A stretch of 64,000 bases of DNA. Source: Phyto melanocephala. Lineage: Eukaryota; Arthropoda; Insecta; Diptera; Rhinophoridae. How positions within the stretch are numbered: the first letter of the stretch is position 1; each line of letters opens with the position of its first letter. A program made the position numbers and the translations under genes. Below the pieces are notes generated by a model. The model was not told the DNA's origin. It saw only the letters and a list, made by a program, of their open reading frames with translations, and made no database searches. The stretch is from contig OW799237.1 in the NCBI GenBank assembly GCA_941918925.1, positions 76,457,126 to 76,521,125 of the forward strand. The letters are read 5' to 3'. Shown in pieces: positions 32,809-44,055 of this stretch.

Positions 32809-33050
32809 GGTTACATGTTGGTTGTAAATATCATCTATTTAACTCACGGGACTTATGTTAATTGAATTCGGTAACTAATTTTTAGTTTTTCCTATTTCAT
32901 ATATTTTTACCACAATGAGTTAGATTGAAATTTTAACCAAACAGCAACCCTTTTTACTTTTGTTTGTTAGTATCTTTCATTTATCACTATTTTTGTCCTG
33001 CTCTAGCCACCAGTTAGGTAGCGATAAGAACAGATAATTGTTTTTAACAA

Positions 33051-33119
33051 AAAAAAAAATTCTTTGTAAAAATAAAGAATATTAATATGAACTCAAGCCT
33101 GATTAAATATTTAAATAAT
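33051..33119 (+). repeat. Inverted partial monomer closing the array
   Basis: AAAAATTCTTTGTAAAAATA and the following bases to TTTAAATAAT are the reverse complement of the monomer part around 30233-30305 (T-run, AAATAAAGAATATT, CTCAAGCCTGATT). It makes the right end of the element an inverted copy of part of its left end. Confidence 0.8.
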
Positions 33120-33132
33120 AAAATAATTTAAT

Positions 33133-33714
33133 TTTCATATATGTATGTAGAAATCACACGACCACAAAATAGTTAAAAATTATCAAAACGTGATCTTACA
33201 ATTCTAGGTTTGAAAAAACAAAATATATTTGTAATTTTTAATGCTTATTATTTCAATATTATGCTATGTTTGTCCCAATAGTTTTTAAAAACTTTTTTTT
33301 TTAATACAACCCTGCTTTTATAAAACAAAATACTAAATATAAAATTTAAGCAAATACAGCTAAACCTAAACCAGAATAGCAAGCGTTGGGCTAAGCGCTG
33401 ATGGTGAAGTAATAAACCTAAACAAAAGTATCAATAATAATGAACAGTAATGTTCAAATATGTTCTTTTAATAAAATCCCCTACATGGAAATAAGTATAA
33501 AAATGCTCAAATGGCATTACATTTCAATATTTACTTCAATAATTAGCGCATTATCAAAATTGGATGTTTGCTGTTATTAAGGTCTGGCGGTAAGTTGATG
33601 TTAGAAAATTAATGTTTAAAATATATAATAAAATTAACTATAATTTGTTTGCAATAACTTAATATTGCTACAATTTCTTTGAAAACAACTACGAACACAT
33701 ATTTAGATGTACCA
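33133..33714. other. AT-rich spacer
   Basis: Right flank of the array; no gene, repeat end or RNA recognised. Confidence 0.5.
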
Positions 33715-34328
33715 AATTTTACCCATACCGACCACCAATTTTGTGTAGTACTTTTATATCCCACAATTTTGTATTTTGTTAACAATTCTAATAAAATAAT
33801 GGAATAATTTCTTTATACTGAAATATGTATTACTTTCTTTGTTTAAGACCAATTTGCTATTTATTTATTGTATTTTAGTATATTTAATCTCCAACCGCAA
33901 CACCAGAATTTCTACAACAGGAATGATATTACCGACTTCTTATTTATTTATATTTAGACATTAAAACATAGACACTATTATTATTTAAAATCCATGTCCA
34001 TTGAGATGGGCGCGAAAGCAGGCGTGTCACTTTTATTTTCGTTATTACAATAATATTGACAAAATTTCTACATTTGCATTACAAGCTATTACTTTCTTTC
34101 TATTTCTTTCTCTTTATCTGATGTATAGAACTATTTGGGCAGAATTCCATTCCCCTAACTTTTTCTGTACGAGTCTTATCATGCTTCAGACAGAAGGATA
34201 TAACTAGATCGTAAAAAAACATGACACCAGAAATATATTCTTTTTTGGACTTAAAATGAATATTTCGATTAAAAACGTAATGCCAAAATGAATACACTCT
34301 CACACCATTTTTTTTGGTGGTGGGTATA
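33715..34328 (-). mobile_element. Degenerate DINE-1-like copy, family A
   Basis: Left part (CACCAATTTTGTGTAG, then TATACTGAAATATGTATTACT) and right end (GGTGGTGGGTATA at 34328) match the ends of the reversed family A copies at 23607 and 49841. The central repeats are mostly deleted; one GGGCGCGAAAGCAGGCGTGTC motif remains near 34007. Confidence 0.6.
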
Positions 34329-37046
34329 AAAAAGACAAGCTACAACTTTTTTCTGAGTGTCGTAAAAGCTTAAAAATCTTTTTTTTTTTGTTTGAAGGGG
34401 AAAATTTTAAACGGAGATAATTTTATATAAATTATACATATTAAAGAAATTAATATTTTTCAAATTCTAGGGGTCGAAATGCAATGAACGATCTGGTTGC
34501 GCCCATACTGGTTGGCATATAATCGGTTGAGTGTAAGCAATGGCCTGAATTGAAAACAAATTTTAAGGCGAATTTTAAACTATTTTTTTACAACTTTACA
34601 GGAAGTTACCACATACAAACTTATTGCCTATATTTTTTACCGAACGATATCATGTGGAAGAATAACTTAACTTAACTTATAGTTTAACTAAATACATGAA
34701 AACCGATATGCTCTTTAATTAACACATAACGAAATTCATATACATAATAGACTTTATTTAAAAGGAAATTCATCTATAAGAATCAACTCAAAAATTTTAA
34801 AGTGCTTTTCCGAAGAATAATAAAAAGGGACATAAACAGTGTTAACTTATTGGCACACATTTCTATGAAACATCTATATTCGATTTCTTTGATGTTAGCA
34901 AAAAGGTCTTAAGTCAAGAAATTTTAGTTTGAGCTTTTGGCTGAATTTTACTCAATTTTCTCTCTCTTTCGTTTGGTATCAACAATTCAAGGCTTGGTTA
35001 GCCGACTGTTGATAGAATGTAGTCGCAGCGTTTACTTAACGTACGACTTTAGTGTAGTTATAGAAACTTTAAAAACGTGCCATATGATTTTTATATTTAT
35101 AAACAACCAAAACAAAAGGTGTTGTCAACACGGTGCTTTAGAATTTATGGTACAACTCAGGTACAGCTTAAAACTTTTTGTAGGTAAAAAAATTTATTGA
35201 CCGTTTTCTTTATTACATTTTTGAAAACTTTCTACAGATTATTATGTAAATTATTTTTTTATATATACATACATATGTATGTAATTCCGATTTTTTAGAA
35301 AATTTTTAATATTAGTTTCTTCTTTGTTTTTTACAAAGTACTTTCCATTTAACTGACTTTAAGAACCAACAAGTTGACATCACTCTAAATAAATGTCACG
35401 TAAAAACGTAATGATTTTCTATTTTTAACAGGTTCGGACGTTAAAGCTACATCACATTACATTACTATAACTGTTTAAACCGTTGTACACATAACAAAAC
35501 CAATCAGCTGTGCCATTCCATTACAGCAACGGCACCAAGCCTTAAGTCTGGCACAACTGTTTCGAATCGTAATTATATGCTCTTTAGGCAATAATTCAGC
35601 AAAATGCCTATTTTGTTTGGTACTAAGCAAAAATCTTATTTTCTGACTTAAGGCCCTTTTGCATCACTTCAAACAATTAATTTCCCTAATTTTATGATTA
35701 ATTGCCTTCTAAAAATTTAAATTCTTCTTCTTCTTTGCAATTTTTTATAACTTTTAACTGGTTACGAAAGCACCGACTAAATTTTTATTTTTGCTACTGT
35801 TATTGTTAACTTTGCTACTGAAGAGTAAACAGTAAAATGTATATAAAGAAATAAATCTGATTAAGTTGAATGACTAAATAGATGGATTGAATAGTTACCT
35901 ATCAAATTCATTAATATCATCATACACACTATCCTACCACATCATCATTATATGCCACGACACAAAACAACTTTAACTTATTACTCCGCAGCCAATTAAT
36001 ACGCAGCAACATGACGCGGCAAATGTATAGAACAGCATATGACAAACAGCTAAACACGAAAATTTAAATTGTCTTGATGTTTGTGGTTGCTACAACACGT
36101 AGTGTTGGCCAGCAACAGTGCAACCTGGACTTAATGTTGGCGCTGCTTTTTTTCTTTTTCTTTCCTATTTTAATAGTATTTTATTTATTCTTTTGTTTTT
36201 CTTTTCAGGTAATTTACAAATTTCAAGGACATCCGTTTCAAATGCGACGTCAACTGACGTTAAATGACAATCAACATGCCGGTTTATGACCTTAAAGAAC
36301 AATGTACAACAACGTAAAATCAGTAGGTTTTTTTGTTTTTAATTGACGCCAGTGTTGCAGTTCGTCATATAATAAAAAACAAAGAAATTTCAAAATGTAT
36401 AATTATTCGGGAATTTTTAAATAGTTAGACTGATATGCAAAAAAAAAAAGACTTTTTAGTGTTAAAAATGGATAATTTGTCTTGCAGCCTTTGGTATATA
36501 GGCTGCATAAGCATAAGTAAACTACCTTGCAGTATATTTATTCCTCTCTCAGTATAAAATGCATACTCCCAAACATTTTGTTTTGCTTTATAATCAAAAT
36601 ATTAAAGAATATAACAAAACTGCAAGAACAGTTGAAATAAAATAAAACTTATTAGAATAGAGATTGAGTAGAACATTAAAACTGAAATAGAACATTCAAA
36701 GCATGTTTGAATGTTTTGATAGTAGAGCTTGAACAAGAACTTTAACTTTTAATGTTCTGTAATGAGGTTAGTTCTTACATTTTAAAATATCGCTTATAAG
36801 AAAGTGTTTTTTTTTTTTTGTCTTTAAACTGCCCTAAATGTAGTTATTTAGTAACACTGCTGTTCACTACTTTTTACGTTTTTTGTATGTGTTCTATTGT
36901 ACTCGATGGTTTTCGTTATTTTATTATCGGCTTTTGTTTTCATATTCTACTTTGTTGGTGTAAACAGAAACACTAAAGAGCTGTAAAGAAAAACTTTTTT
37001 AAGTGATGATTATTTTATTTTAATGAGAGTAATGTTTTGTTATTAT
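34329..37046. other. 2.7 kb of sequence without recognisable features
   Basis: No transposon ends, coding relics or RNA genes were found. Short ORFs at 34937-35200 and 36074-36289 lack recognisable domains. The second one contains a pyrimidine tract ending TTTTCTTTTCAG at 36208, which would serve as a splice acceptor, but no exon can be supported. This is among the few places in the window that may be unique host DNA. Confidence 0.45.
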
Positions 37047-37450
37047 ACCCGCCACCAAACAAAAATGTTGGGGGTATATTTATTTTGCCATATCCATTTT
37101 AGACCCCATAGAGTATGTATTTTCTGAGTCCTGCAGCCTTATTCTGTAACTCGCTAAAGCTAAATCTCTATCACTAAAACTCTAAAAAATGTATTGAAAG
37201 AATATTCAATCTATTTTTTAGGATTTTAGTGATAGAGATTTAGCCTTAGCGTGTTAAATAATGAGGTTGCAGGGCCGTTTACTTGGAGATTCAGGCTACA
37301 AAAATCTCTAAAAGCTTTAGCGAGTTACAGAACAAGGCTGCTGGTTTCATTTTATGACGAGCTAGCTAGGTCCATCCGTCTGTCCGACCTTGCTCGAACC
37401 GAAAAAGCTAAGAAGCTCAAATTTTTCCCAAATATTCCTTAAACGCAAGG
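37047..37450 (+). mobile_element. DINE-1-like copy, family A, 3'-truncated
   Basis: 5' hairpin TATACCCGCCACC with GGGGGTATA, GACCCCATAGAGTATGTATT, then CTG, a 207-bp MITE, CTG, and GGTTTCATTTTATGACGAGC, a single GTCCGTCTGTCCG-like unit and AAAAGCTAAGAAGCTCAAAT. Ends near 37450. Confidence 0.72.
37131..37343. mobile_element. 207-bp Harbinger-like MITE, CTG duplication
   Basis: Element 37134-37340: ends CAGCCTTATTCTGTAACTCG and its inverted counterpart (complement of CGAGTTACAGAACAAGGCTG). CTG stands on both sides (37131-37133, 37341-37343). The empty site GAGTCCTGGTTTCATTTTA is readable in the family A copy at 2235-2253, so insertion with a 3-bp CTG duplication is shown directly. Confidence 0.82.
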
Positions 37451-37532
37451 TGGCCCAAATTTGGATTTCAGGATGAGAAGTGTCAAGAGTAAGCTGAAGT
37501 GGGCATAGTTCTGAAATCATTTCATACTCAAT

Positions 37533-38751
37533 GTCATTGCTAAGCTGAGTGATATTCCCAGACTTTTTGAAAAAATTTTAACTGATAATTTATACTATAA
37601 AATTTCTTCGTTTTTGTCACCGTGCCAACATGGTTTTTGTAAACATCGCTCTACAACGACTAATATTTTGGAGCTAACTACTATAATAAATGACGGTTTT
37701 ATAAATAATATGCAAACTTATGCTTTCTAAACAGATTTTAATATAGTTTTTGATAAGGTAAACCATGATCTCTTGCTTAACAAATTGTCATTAATGGGAT
37801 TTACGGATATGACAATAAAATGGTTAAGATCATATTTGTCTTTTAGAACTCAACAAGTTAAGTATGGAAGCGCTAAGTCTAATTCTATCAAAGTTCTTTC
37901 TGGTGTTCCGCAAGGTAGCCACCTTGGTCCTATTTTATTTACCTTATTCATAAACGATCTACCTTCAGTTATTCAGCACTCTAAAGTTGTGATGTATGCC
38001 GATGATGTCAAAATTTTTCGTTCTTCTAATAATCCCGAAGATCAACTTTTCCTTCAATCTGATATTGACAAATTGGTCAATTAGTGTGAAATCAACTTAA
38101 TGGAGCTGAATATAAAAAAATGTAAGCATATGTCCTTTTTCAGAATTAAGAAATTGGATCTATTTTATTGCATTAATGATCTTGGTATTTTGCTTGATCA
38201 CCAACTAAAGTTTCGTGACCATATTTCTTTAATTGTTAACAAAGCAAATGGTGTACTTGGATACTTGGTGTACTTATATTACAAAACAATTATATTCATC
38301 GCTAGTTCGACCTATTCTAGGATCATTTATATGGGATCCTTAATATAACATGCATATTGATAGTATCGAGTCTGTACAAAAGAAGTTTTTAATATTTTGT
38401 CTACGTGGCCTTGGATGGAATTCGTTTTTACTACCTTCATACGAAAGCAGACTCTGTGTTATAAAATTACTAACTTTAAAAAGTCGTCGTTCAATGCTGA
38501 GTTTTTCTTTTGTGCTGGGCCTAATTCAAGGCGATGTCGACTCTGAATTCCTGCTAAGTAAAATATCTTTTAATGTTCCAACCAGACCAACTCGAAACTT
38601 CCGTTTTATTAACTTAAAATACTATAGATCCAACTATGCTAATAATGATCCTCTTCGTCGTATATGTGAAAACTTTAATAATTATTATCACCTTATTGGC
38701 CTTAATGAAAGTAAAGAAGTTGTAACAAAAAATATTATTTTATATATTTAA
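37533..38751 (+). pseudogene. LINE reverse transcriptase (Jockey/CR1-like)
   Basis: From about 37533: KLSDIPRLFEKIL, QHGFCKHRSTTTNILEL, a stop at 37728-37730 beside motif A (TDFNIVFDKV), LLNKLSLMGF, SGVPQGSHLGPILFTLFIND, and the catalytic MYADDVKIF. A stop at 38082-38084 and a frameshift near 38348 break it; the frame goes on with LGILLDHQLKFRDHI (thumb) and DSIESVQKKFLIFCLR up to the stop after 38751. Reverse transcriptase motifs 2a to 7 and the C-terminal region are present; the endonuclease domain is missing (5' truncation). The catalytic YADD is intact, but the gene is dead. Downstream the AT-rich 3' end shows AAATTAAATAAATT. Confidence 0.82.
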
Positions 38752-40251
38752 ATCGTTGAATTGAACTTATAGAATATTATTTTATAAATAACCTAAATTT
38801 TGTTTTGTTATTTTACATACATTTGTCTGTAAGGATTTATAATCTATAGACAATAAATTAAATAAATTATTTGATGTTTTTAAATATAAACATTTTTAAT
38901 TCTTAATTTATTATTTTTTAATTTCAAGCTTTATCGAGCTTAAAAGAGCACCTCATTTTTAATTTGTAGATGTTTTGTATTCTAAATGATATCAAGATGT
39001 TAAGAATGGTCATTGCAGTGTTGTTGTTTATTACGCTTCTTTGTCACTTACAAAATGTGCACAAAATCTTTAAAACTTTAAAGTTGTGGTATTGCCGGCT
39101 GTCCGGTCTCATGATATAACATCAAACGGCAGAAACTAACATTGAAATAACATTTGAATTACGGTAGAGTTTAAAACACTGTCCAGCTTAATTTACTTTG
39201 TTTCTTTCAAAAATAAATAAATAATATCTGATAATTTGGTTTCTAAATTTTAAGAAAACTAAACTCATGTATTTGTAAAAAAAATAATTAATTTAAATGC
39301 ACATTTGAATTCAACGCATAATTTCTGTGCGATTTGATCGATTTGTAATAGCAATGGCGATTCAGTAAAATTTTTACTATTTTTGAAAAAATCTGTTACA
39401 ATTAAATAACCAATTTCTGTTATACAGCCCTGGTGTAAGATAAAAAGAGGCATTGAAGTAGTGTTAATACTTTTTGAGGAACCTAAACTGGTAATAAGGA
39501 GTGTTCTTTGTTTTTGTAGGTTGTTGCTATGTTTTGTTTTTCATTTTCTACAAATGGCAACAACAAAAACTGCTAAGAAATAAAATAACTGCATTAAAGA
39601 AAGGAAAGCGAAATTAAACGTGCAAATTTGTAAAATAAAACTAAATGACGACTGACTACTCTGGTGCTACTCGTGACTGTTTATTTTATTTTTTTTTTTT
39701 TGTTTCTGTAAAGCTAGTGAGTAGTTTTATTGCCGTTTTTGTTATAAGAAGCAGAATTACGAAAATATTATAGTAAAATTTATGATAACGATTCTCATAT
39801 ACTTTATGCGGATTTTTATTTTACTCATTTCTTACAAGTCGATGTATACATGTGTGCAAATGTGAGTATGTATATTATTATACAGGAACAGAACAAATTC
39901 ATGTCACGATTTTTTTTTTTTCAGAAGTTGAAAAGTATTACATATTTAAGAAAATGTTAAGATTCCAAAAGTTAAGAACAGCAAGCTGGAATATTATATT
40001 TAGCTGTGCCGAATCTGAAATACCCTCTGTTTTATTAGATGCAATCATAAAACATACAAATAATTTGTTTTTTGTTGTTTTGCTTGACAATTTAAGTAAA
40101 ATAATAAAGTTGTGTTGGTGGGTAGCTAATAAGCTGCTACGGTAAAGAAGTTTCAGAGCATAAAAGTTAAGATAGAAGTTATGTAAAAATACAACAAAAC
40201 AAGAACGATAATGTAACTCAAAGGTATATGGTATGTGCCTGATATAACCAG
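38752..40251. other. AT-rich spacer with one decayed Helentron end
   Basis: At about 39985-40030 GGAATATTATATTTAGCTGTG followed by CCGAATCTGAAATACCCTC looks like a mutated reversed family terminus. Otherwise nothing recognised. Confidence 0.5.
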
Positions 40252-41465
40252 GGGGCTAATTCTCGCATTCGTGATCGAAATAAAACTCGTATCGAAATTA
40301 ATTTCGATAGCGTACAATTTTCTAATGATGTTACTCGATACGAAACGAATCGAGTTTTTAGTTCAGTGTTGTAAAAAAGTTATTTTTTTTTTCATGCTTT
40401 TTGAAACCAAAAAAAGTTAAAGCCTATAAAAATTTTATGTACATAGGGATTTATTGCTATTTTTATTGCATTTCGATACCCATATTAAGTGTTTATAACT
40501 CCTTTCTTCGTATTCGCAACTCTATTTCTTTAATTTGTTTGTCGAAGTATTGCTCCTCTTCCTTAACTTGTAGGCTTTTCTTTTTCATTTCAATTAACTG
40601 AATATTCAGTTTTAATTCGAGGTCTTGTTTTTTTTATAAGGGAATTTTATCTTTTTAGCATCTCCTTCTGGTAGTTCTCTGTAGTCATCATATTTTTTTT
40701 TTTTAGCAAAGTAGTTTTTGTTTCCCTTTTCTTTACGCTATTTTTTTATGTCTCCGTATATTATTCTTTTTTCTGTCACTGATTCTTCTAAATCATCATC
40801 TTCTATACATGAGGAGTGCTTACTGTTTGAGACTAAAGACGAAGAAGTGCATGGCAAGTCATTATTGTGATCTTCAGGTGCTATTACACTTAATTAGTCA
40901 CCTAAAGATTTTAGGTTTGACTTTGCATCTGTTTGTGTTTTTAAGACTGATCCAAAGCTTTGCGCAGTCTTCAAACCCTAACCAGCGACTTCAATGCCAG
41001 CAGCAGCCAAGATTTGTTCCTCTACTTGAGTGAGAGTTTTGTCTTCATACACGGCTAGTTGCTCCAAAAGTTGGTTAGCCCTCGCTTTCCCTTGCAAACT
41101 GTTCGGAAAAAGGCTTTTTGCCAAATCTGTGTGCTTTGCCAAAAAATCCCCAAAGAAAGGGAATAATTTATTTTTGTTAACTTTGACCTAGAAATATAAC
41201 AATTTACTTAAAAAAATTTCATAAATTTTTAACTTACATTTCTTTTCTGTTCACTTTTATACTTTAAAACGTTAACTCGAATGCCTTTTTGCTAACGAGT
41301 TTATACTCGCAAGGTTTCATACGAAATGTAGCTCGTTATCGAATGCCATCATTAGAAATTTCGATAGTCGATGCTCGATATCGAATGAGAGAATCCCAAA
41401 AGTAAGAAAACTCGCACGTTCGAATATAATTTCGCGCGTATACGAATGCGAGAATCTGCCCCCAG
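40249..41465 (-). mobile_element. PIF/Harbinger-like element with a Myb-like gene only, CAG duplication
   Basis: Element 40252-41462 (1211 bp). Left end GGGGCTAATTCTCGCATTCG; right end read inward GGGGCAGATTCTCGCATTCG. CAG flanks both (40249-40251, 41463-41465), a CWG duplication like those at 5769 and 37134. Inside both ends TCGAT-rich subterminal sequence is found. The only coding relic is a Myb/SANT-like accessory protein on the minus strand; no DDE nuclease is present. Confidence 0.75.
40500..41189 (-). pseudogene. Myb/SANT-like accessory protein of a Harbinger element
   Basis: On the minus strand, after an acceptor-like TTTCTAG at 41190, the frame reads KLFPFFGDFLAKHTDLAKS and ARANQLLEQLAVYEDKTLTQ, resembling the helix-rich Myb/SANT-like domain of zeste-type and Harbinger accessory proteins. 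Stops at 40978 and further on break an acidic middle (CIEDDDLEESVTEKR). A C-terminal coiled coil LELKLNIQLIEMKKKSLQ ... EEEQYFDKQIKEIELRIRRK follows at about 40610-40505. Domain order (SANT-like, acidic linker, coiled coil) matches Harbinger accessory proteins. A GTAAGT donor at 41236-41241 suggests a 52-bp intron before it. Assignment is from pattern memory. Confidence 0.55.
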
Positions 41466-41473
41466 ATTTTTTG

Positions 41474-42933
41474 TATACCCTTCACCTGTGGTGTACAAGG
41501 GTATATATAGCTTTGTCATTCCGAATGTAATTTCTACAATTTTCATTTCCGACCCCATAAAGTATATATTTTCTGAAAGCTTATGAATAGAGGAGTCGAT
41601 TAAGCCCTGACCGTCCGTCCATCTGTGTTGATTGAAATCAACTTTTAGAAGCAACTATATGTTTCCCAGATCTGTTTATGGTATAAATTTTTGGAAATAT
41701 CCGGGAATGAATCGCTATTGAAATTCAGCATAATCGCCTTAAAACCTTCTGAAATATGAGCAAATAAACACGACTGTCTCTATTTTTTCCCCATATTTTT
41801 ACCACCAAAATTAAAAATTTTCAGCCATAAAATAATTTGTAGATATCTATGCTACTATTTGTAGATATTCGTGGAAAATTTTGGATAAAGCGGGCTCTAA
41901 TCAGTAAAGTTATAGGCAAAAAAAAATTTTTTTAAATGTTTTCCAAAAACTGGTATCATCTGAAAGGACTAGACTAGCGCAATATAAGCACTATAAAAAC
42001 CAATAAGAGCGCTACATTCGGCCGTGCCGAATCTTAAATACCCTTCACAACGTGTAATCATGCAATATCAATCACAATTCATCTCATATGAAATACGTAC
42101 ATACATATATAAAAACATCCCATTGTAAAACTTTAAATTGAGGTTCAAAAAAAAATTAAAAACAAAATAAGACAATAAAAAAAATTAAAAAAATTAAAAG
42201 AAAAAAATAAAAGAAAATATTTTAAAAATTTTTTAAAAAAAGTTATAGGGCGATTGTGCTGAATTTTAATAGCGATTCATTCAAGGATATTTCCAAGATA
42301 TTGATACTATACACAGATCTGAGGAACATGCAGTTGCTTCTGAAAGTTGATTTCAACCAACACACAGACAGACGGTCAGGGCTTAATCGACTCCCCTATT
42401 CATAAGCTTTTAGAAAATATATACTTTATGGGGTCGGAAATGAAAATTGCAGAAATTACAAACGGAATGACAAGCCATATATACCCTTGTGCACCACAGG
42501 TGAAGTGTATAAAAATTAAAATTCATGTTGGCCGCCACTACAAAATGGCGGAAAATAAATTTATATATGAGCTAAATCTGGTATTTTAAAATGTAACTCC
42601 TTCAACACAATATTTATATCAAATAAAAGGCCTTTACCAGTAGAATACAGTAAATTATTAAAAAATTTACAATTCAAGATGGCGTCTAAAACAAAATGGC
42701 GGAAAAATTTTTTTAACCCCATCAATATGGGTATCAAATGAAAGGGCTTGACTAGTAGAATACAGTTAACTACGTAAAAATTCAAAATCGAGGATGACGT
42801 CGGAAATAATAAGGAAAAAATGGCGTATAACATGAAATATAGGTTAAGCTACGATGTGAGATTATACCTATGTACATGATGGTGAAGGGTATTATCAGAT
42901 TCGGCACGGCGGAATATAGCACTCTTACTTGTT
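41474..42933 (+). mobile_element. DINE-1-like (Helentron) copy, family D, split by a reversed copy
   Basis: 5' end TATACCCTTCACCTGTGGTG (41474) and family boxes to about 41997; continues at 42512 with GTTGGCCGCCACTACAAAAT, repeated AAGATGGCG/AAAATGGCGG words, and the 3' hairpin ATTCGGCACGGCGGAATATAG ending ACTTGTT at 42933. The reversed element at 41998-42511 separates the halves. The 3' half is the inverted counterpart of 44056-44400. Confidence 0.72.
41998..42511 (-). mobile_element. DINE-1-like copy (B/C mosaic) nested in family D
   Basis: Left: AATAAGAGCGCTACATTCGG with the hairpin and TACCCTTCACAACGTG of families B/C. Right: CACCACAGGTGAAGTGTATA, the family B 5' end. Short A-rich centre, a single ACAGACAGACGG unit. 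The left half follows family C wording (AAAACATCCCATTGTAAAA), the right half family B. Confidence 0.7.
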
Positions 42934-44055
42934 TTAATTCTGACTGAACCGCCTAGAAAATGTGTAAACTGTGCGGCAGTATATCGCTGATATTGTTTAA
43001 CCGTTTGCTTTTGTTTAGTAAACTGAAAATGAACAAAAATTATTAAACAAAATCCACAAATATGGCATTCTCTGTTATAAACTAAGTAAGTAACACATAC
43101 ACACAACATTCGTAATAAATTTGCACACATTTCGTGTATTGCAAGGGCAACCGTTTTCCTTGTTAGAGTTTTACTAGCTTTTGTTGTAGTTATAGCTGTT
43201 GTGTGTTTCATGTTTTCTTTTTTTGAAAAGCGGAAATGCCCATGTTCTTTATAACCAAGAACATTTATTGAATTTATAATGCAGTGTGAATTTCATTATT
43301 ACTACTTTTTAAATTCAGCAAACTATTTTAACTAAATGTATTAATGTGTATATGTATGTGTGTATGCATTTTAGTTTTTTTTTTTTTTTTTGCATTGAGC
43401 TGTTAAAGAAAATTATGAAAAAAGTTAAGAACAACTGAACTTTGATTCAGACAAGTGCATGGAAAATCAATGATGAGTCAAGGTTTTAAAGAAAGTAATT
43501 GTCAAGGTAGTGAATTACAATAGCATTTTTAGAGACCAAATATCATATAGAGTTGTGAAATCTATAGTTTTTCAACAATTAATAAATAAATAAATTATAT
43601 TCTTACTTTGTTAGTTTCATAACAATAAATTTTTTTGGTTATTTATCGAAAAACAACCACCGAAAGCGATGTGAATTCTACTACAAATTCTTTTAAAATA
43701 ATGCTCTCAATATGTCTCACTGTCAATTTGCTTCTTTATGACATAGGCTAATATTGACTAAATTAATTTTAATTTAAAAATATTTAACATATTCTTTATA
43801 GTAAATTTAGGTTGTTTTTAAGTGATAAACAATTCTTTCACTAGTTACGCATAACAAGTAAATCGAATTAAAAAATAGCAAAATTATATGCAGATAAGAT
43901 TAGAAATTAAGCTAAGGCCTTATCTTTACAAAATTTTGCCAGTTACTTGTTAAAAAAAATTTACGATATACAACAAAAGATAAGTCGTTACGTGCAGGCA
44001 GCAAATGGAAAATATTTTTTTCTTAAGAACCCCGAAAAATAAACGAAAATTAAAA
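42934..44055. other. AT-rich spacer
   Basis: No feature recognised. The ORF at 42849-43211 (minus) overlaps the end of the Helentron-like copy and has no recognisable domain, so it is not called. Confidence 0.45.

Larger units (their letters stand above)
30175..33132 (-). mobile_element. Tandem array with hammerhead-like motifs (retrozyme or Penelope-like)
   Basis: Four complete monomers (starting 30193, 30796, 31393 and 31982; lengths 603, 597, 589 and 589) plus a partial fifth (32571-33050) are nearly identical; the length differences come mainly from the T-run in each unit. The fifth is truncated and joined directly to an inverted partial copy (33051-33119). An 18-bp direct repeat, starting ATAATAAAATAATTT, flanks the whole at 30175-30192 and 33115-33132. 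Each monomer carries a hammerhead candidate on the minus strand. Tandem units, a partial inverted unit at one end, a target duplication and hammerheads are known together for Penelope-like elements and animal retrozymes. No ORF of a reverse transcriptase is present, so this would be non-autonomous. Confidence 0.68.
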
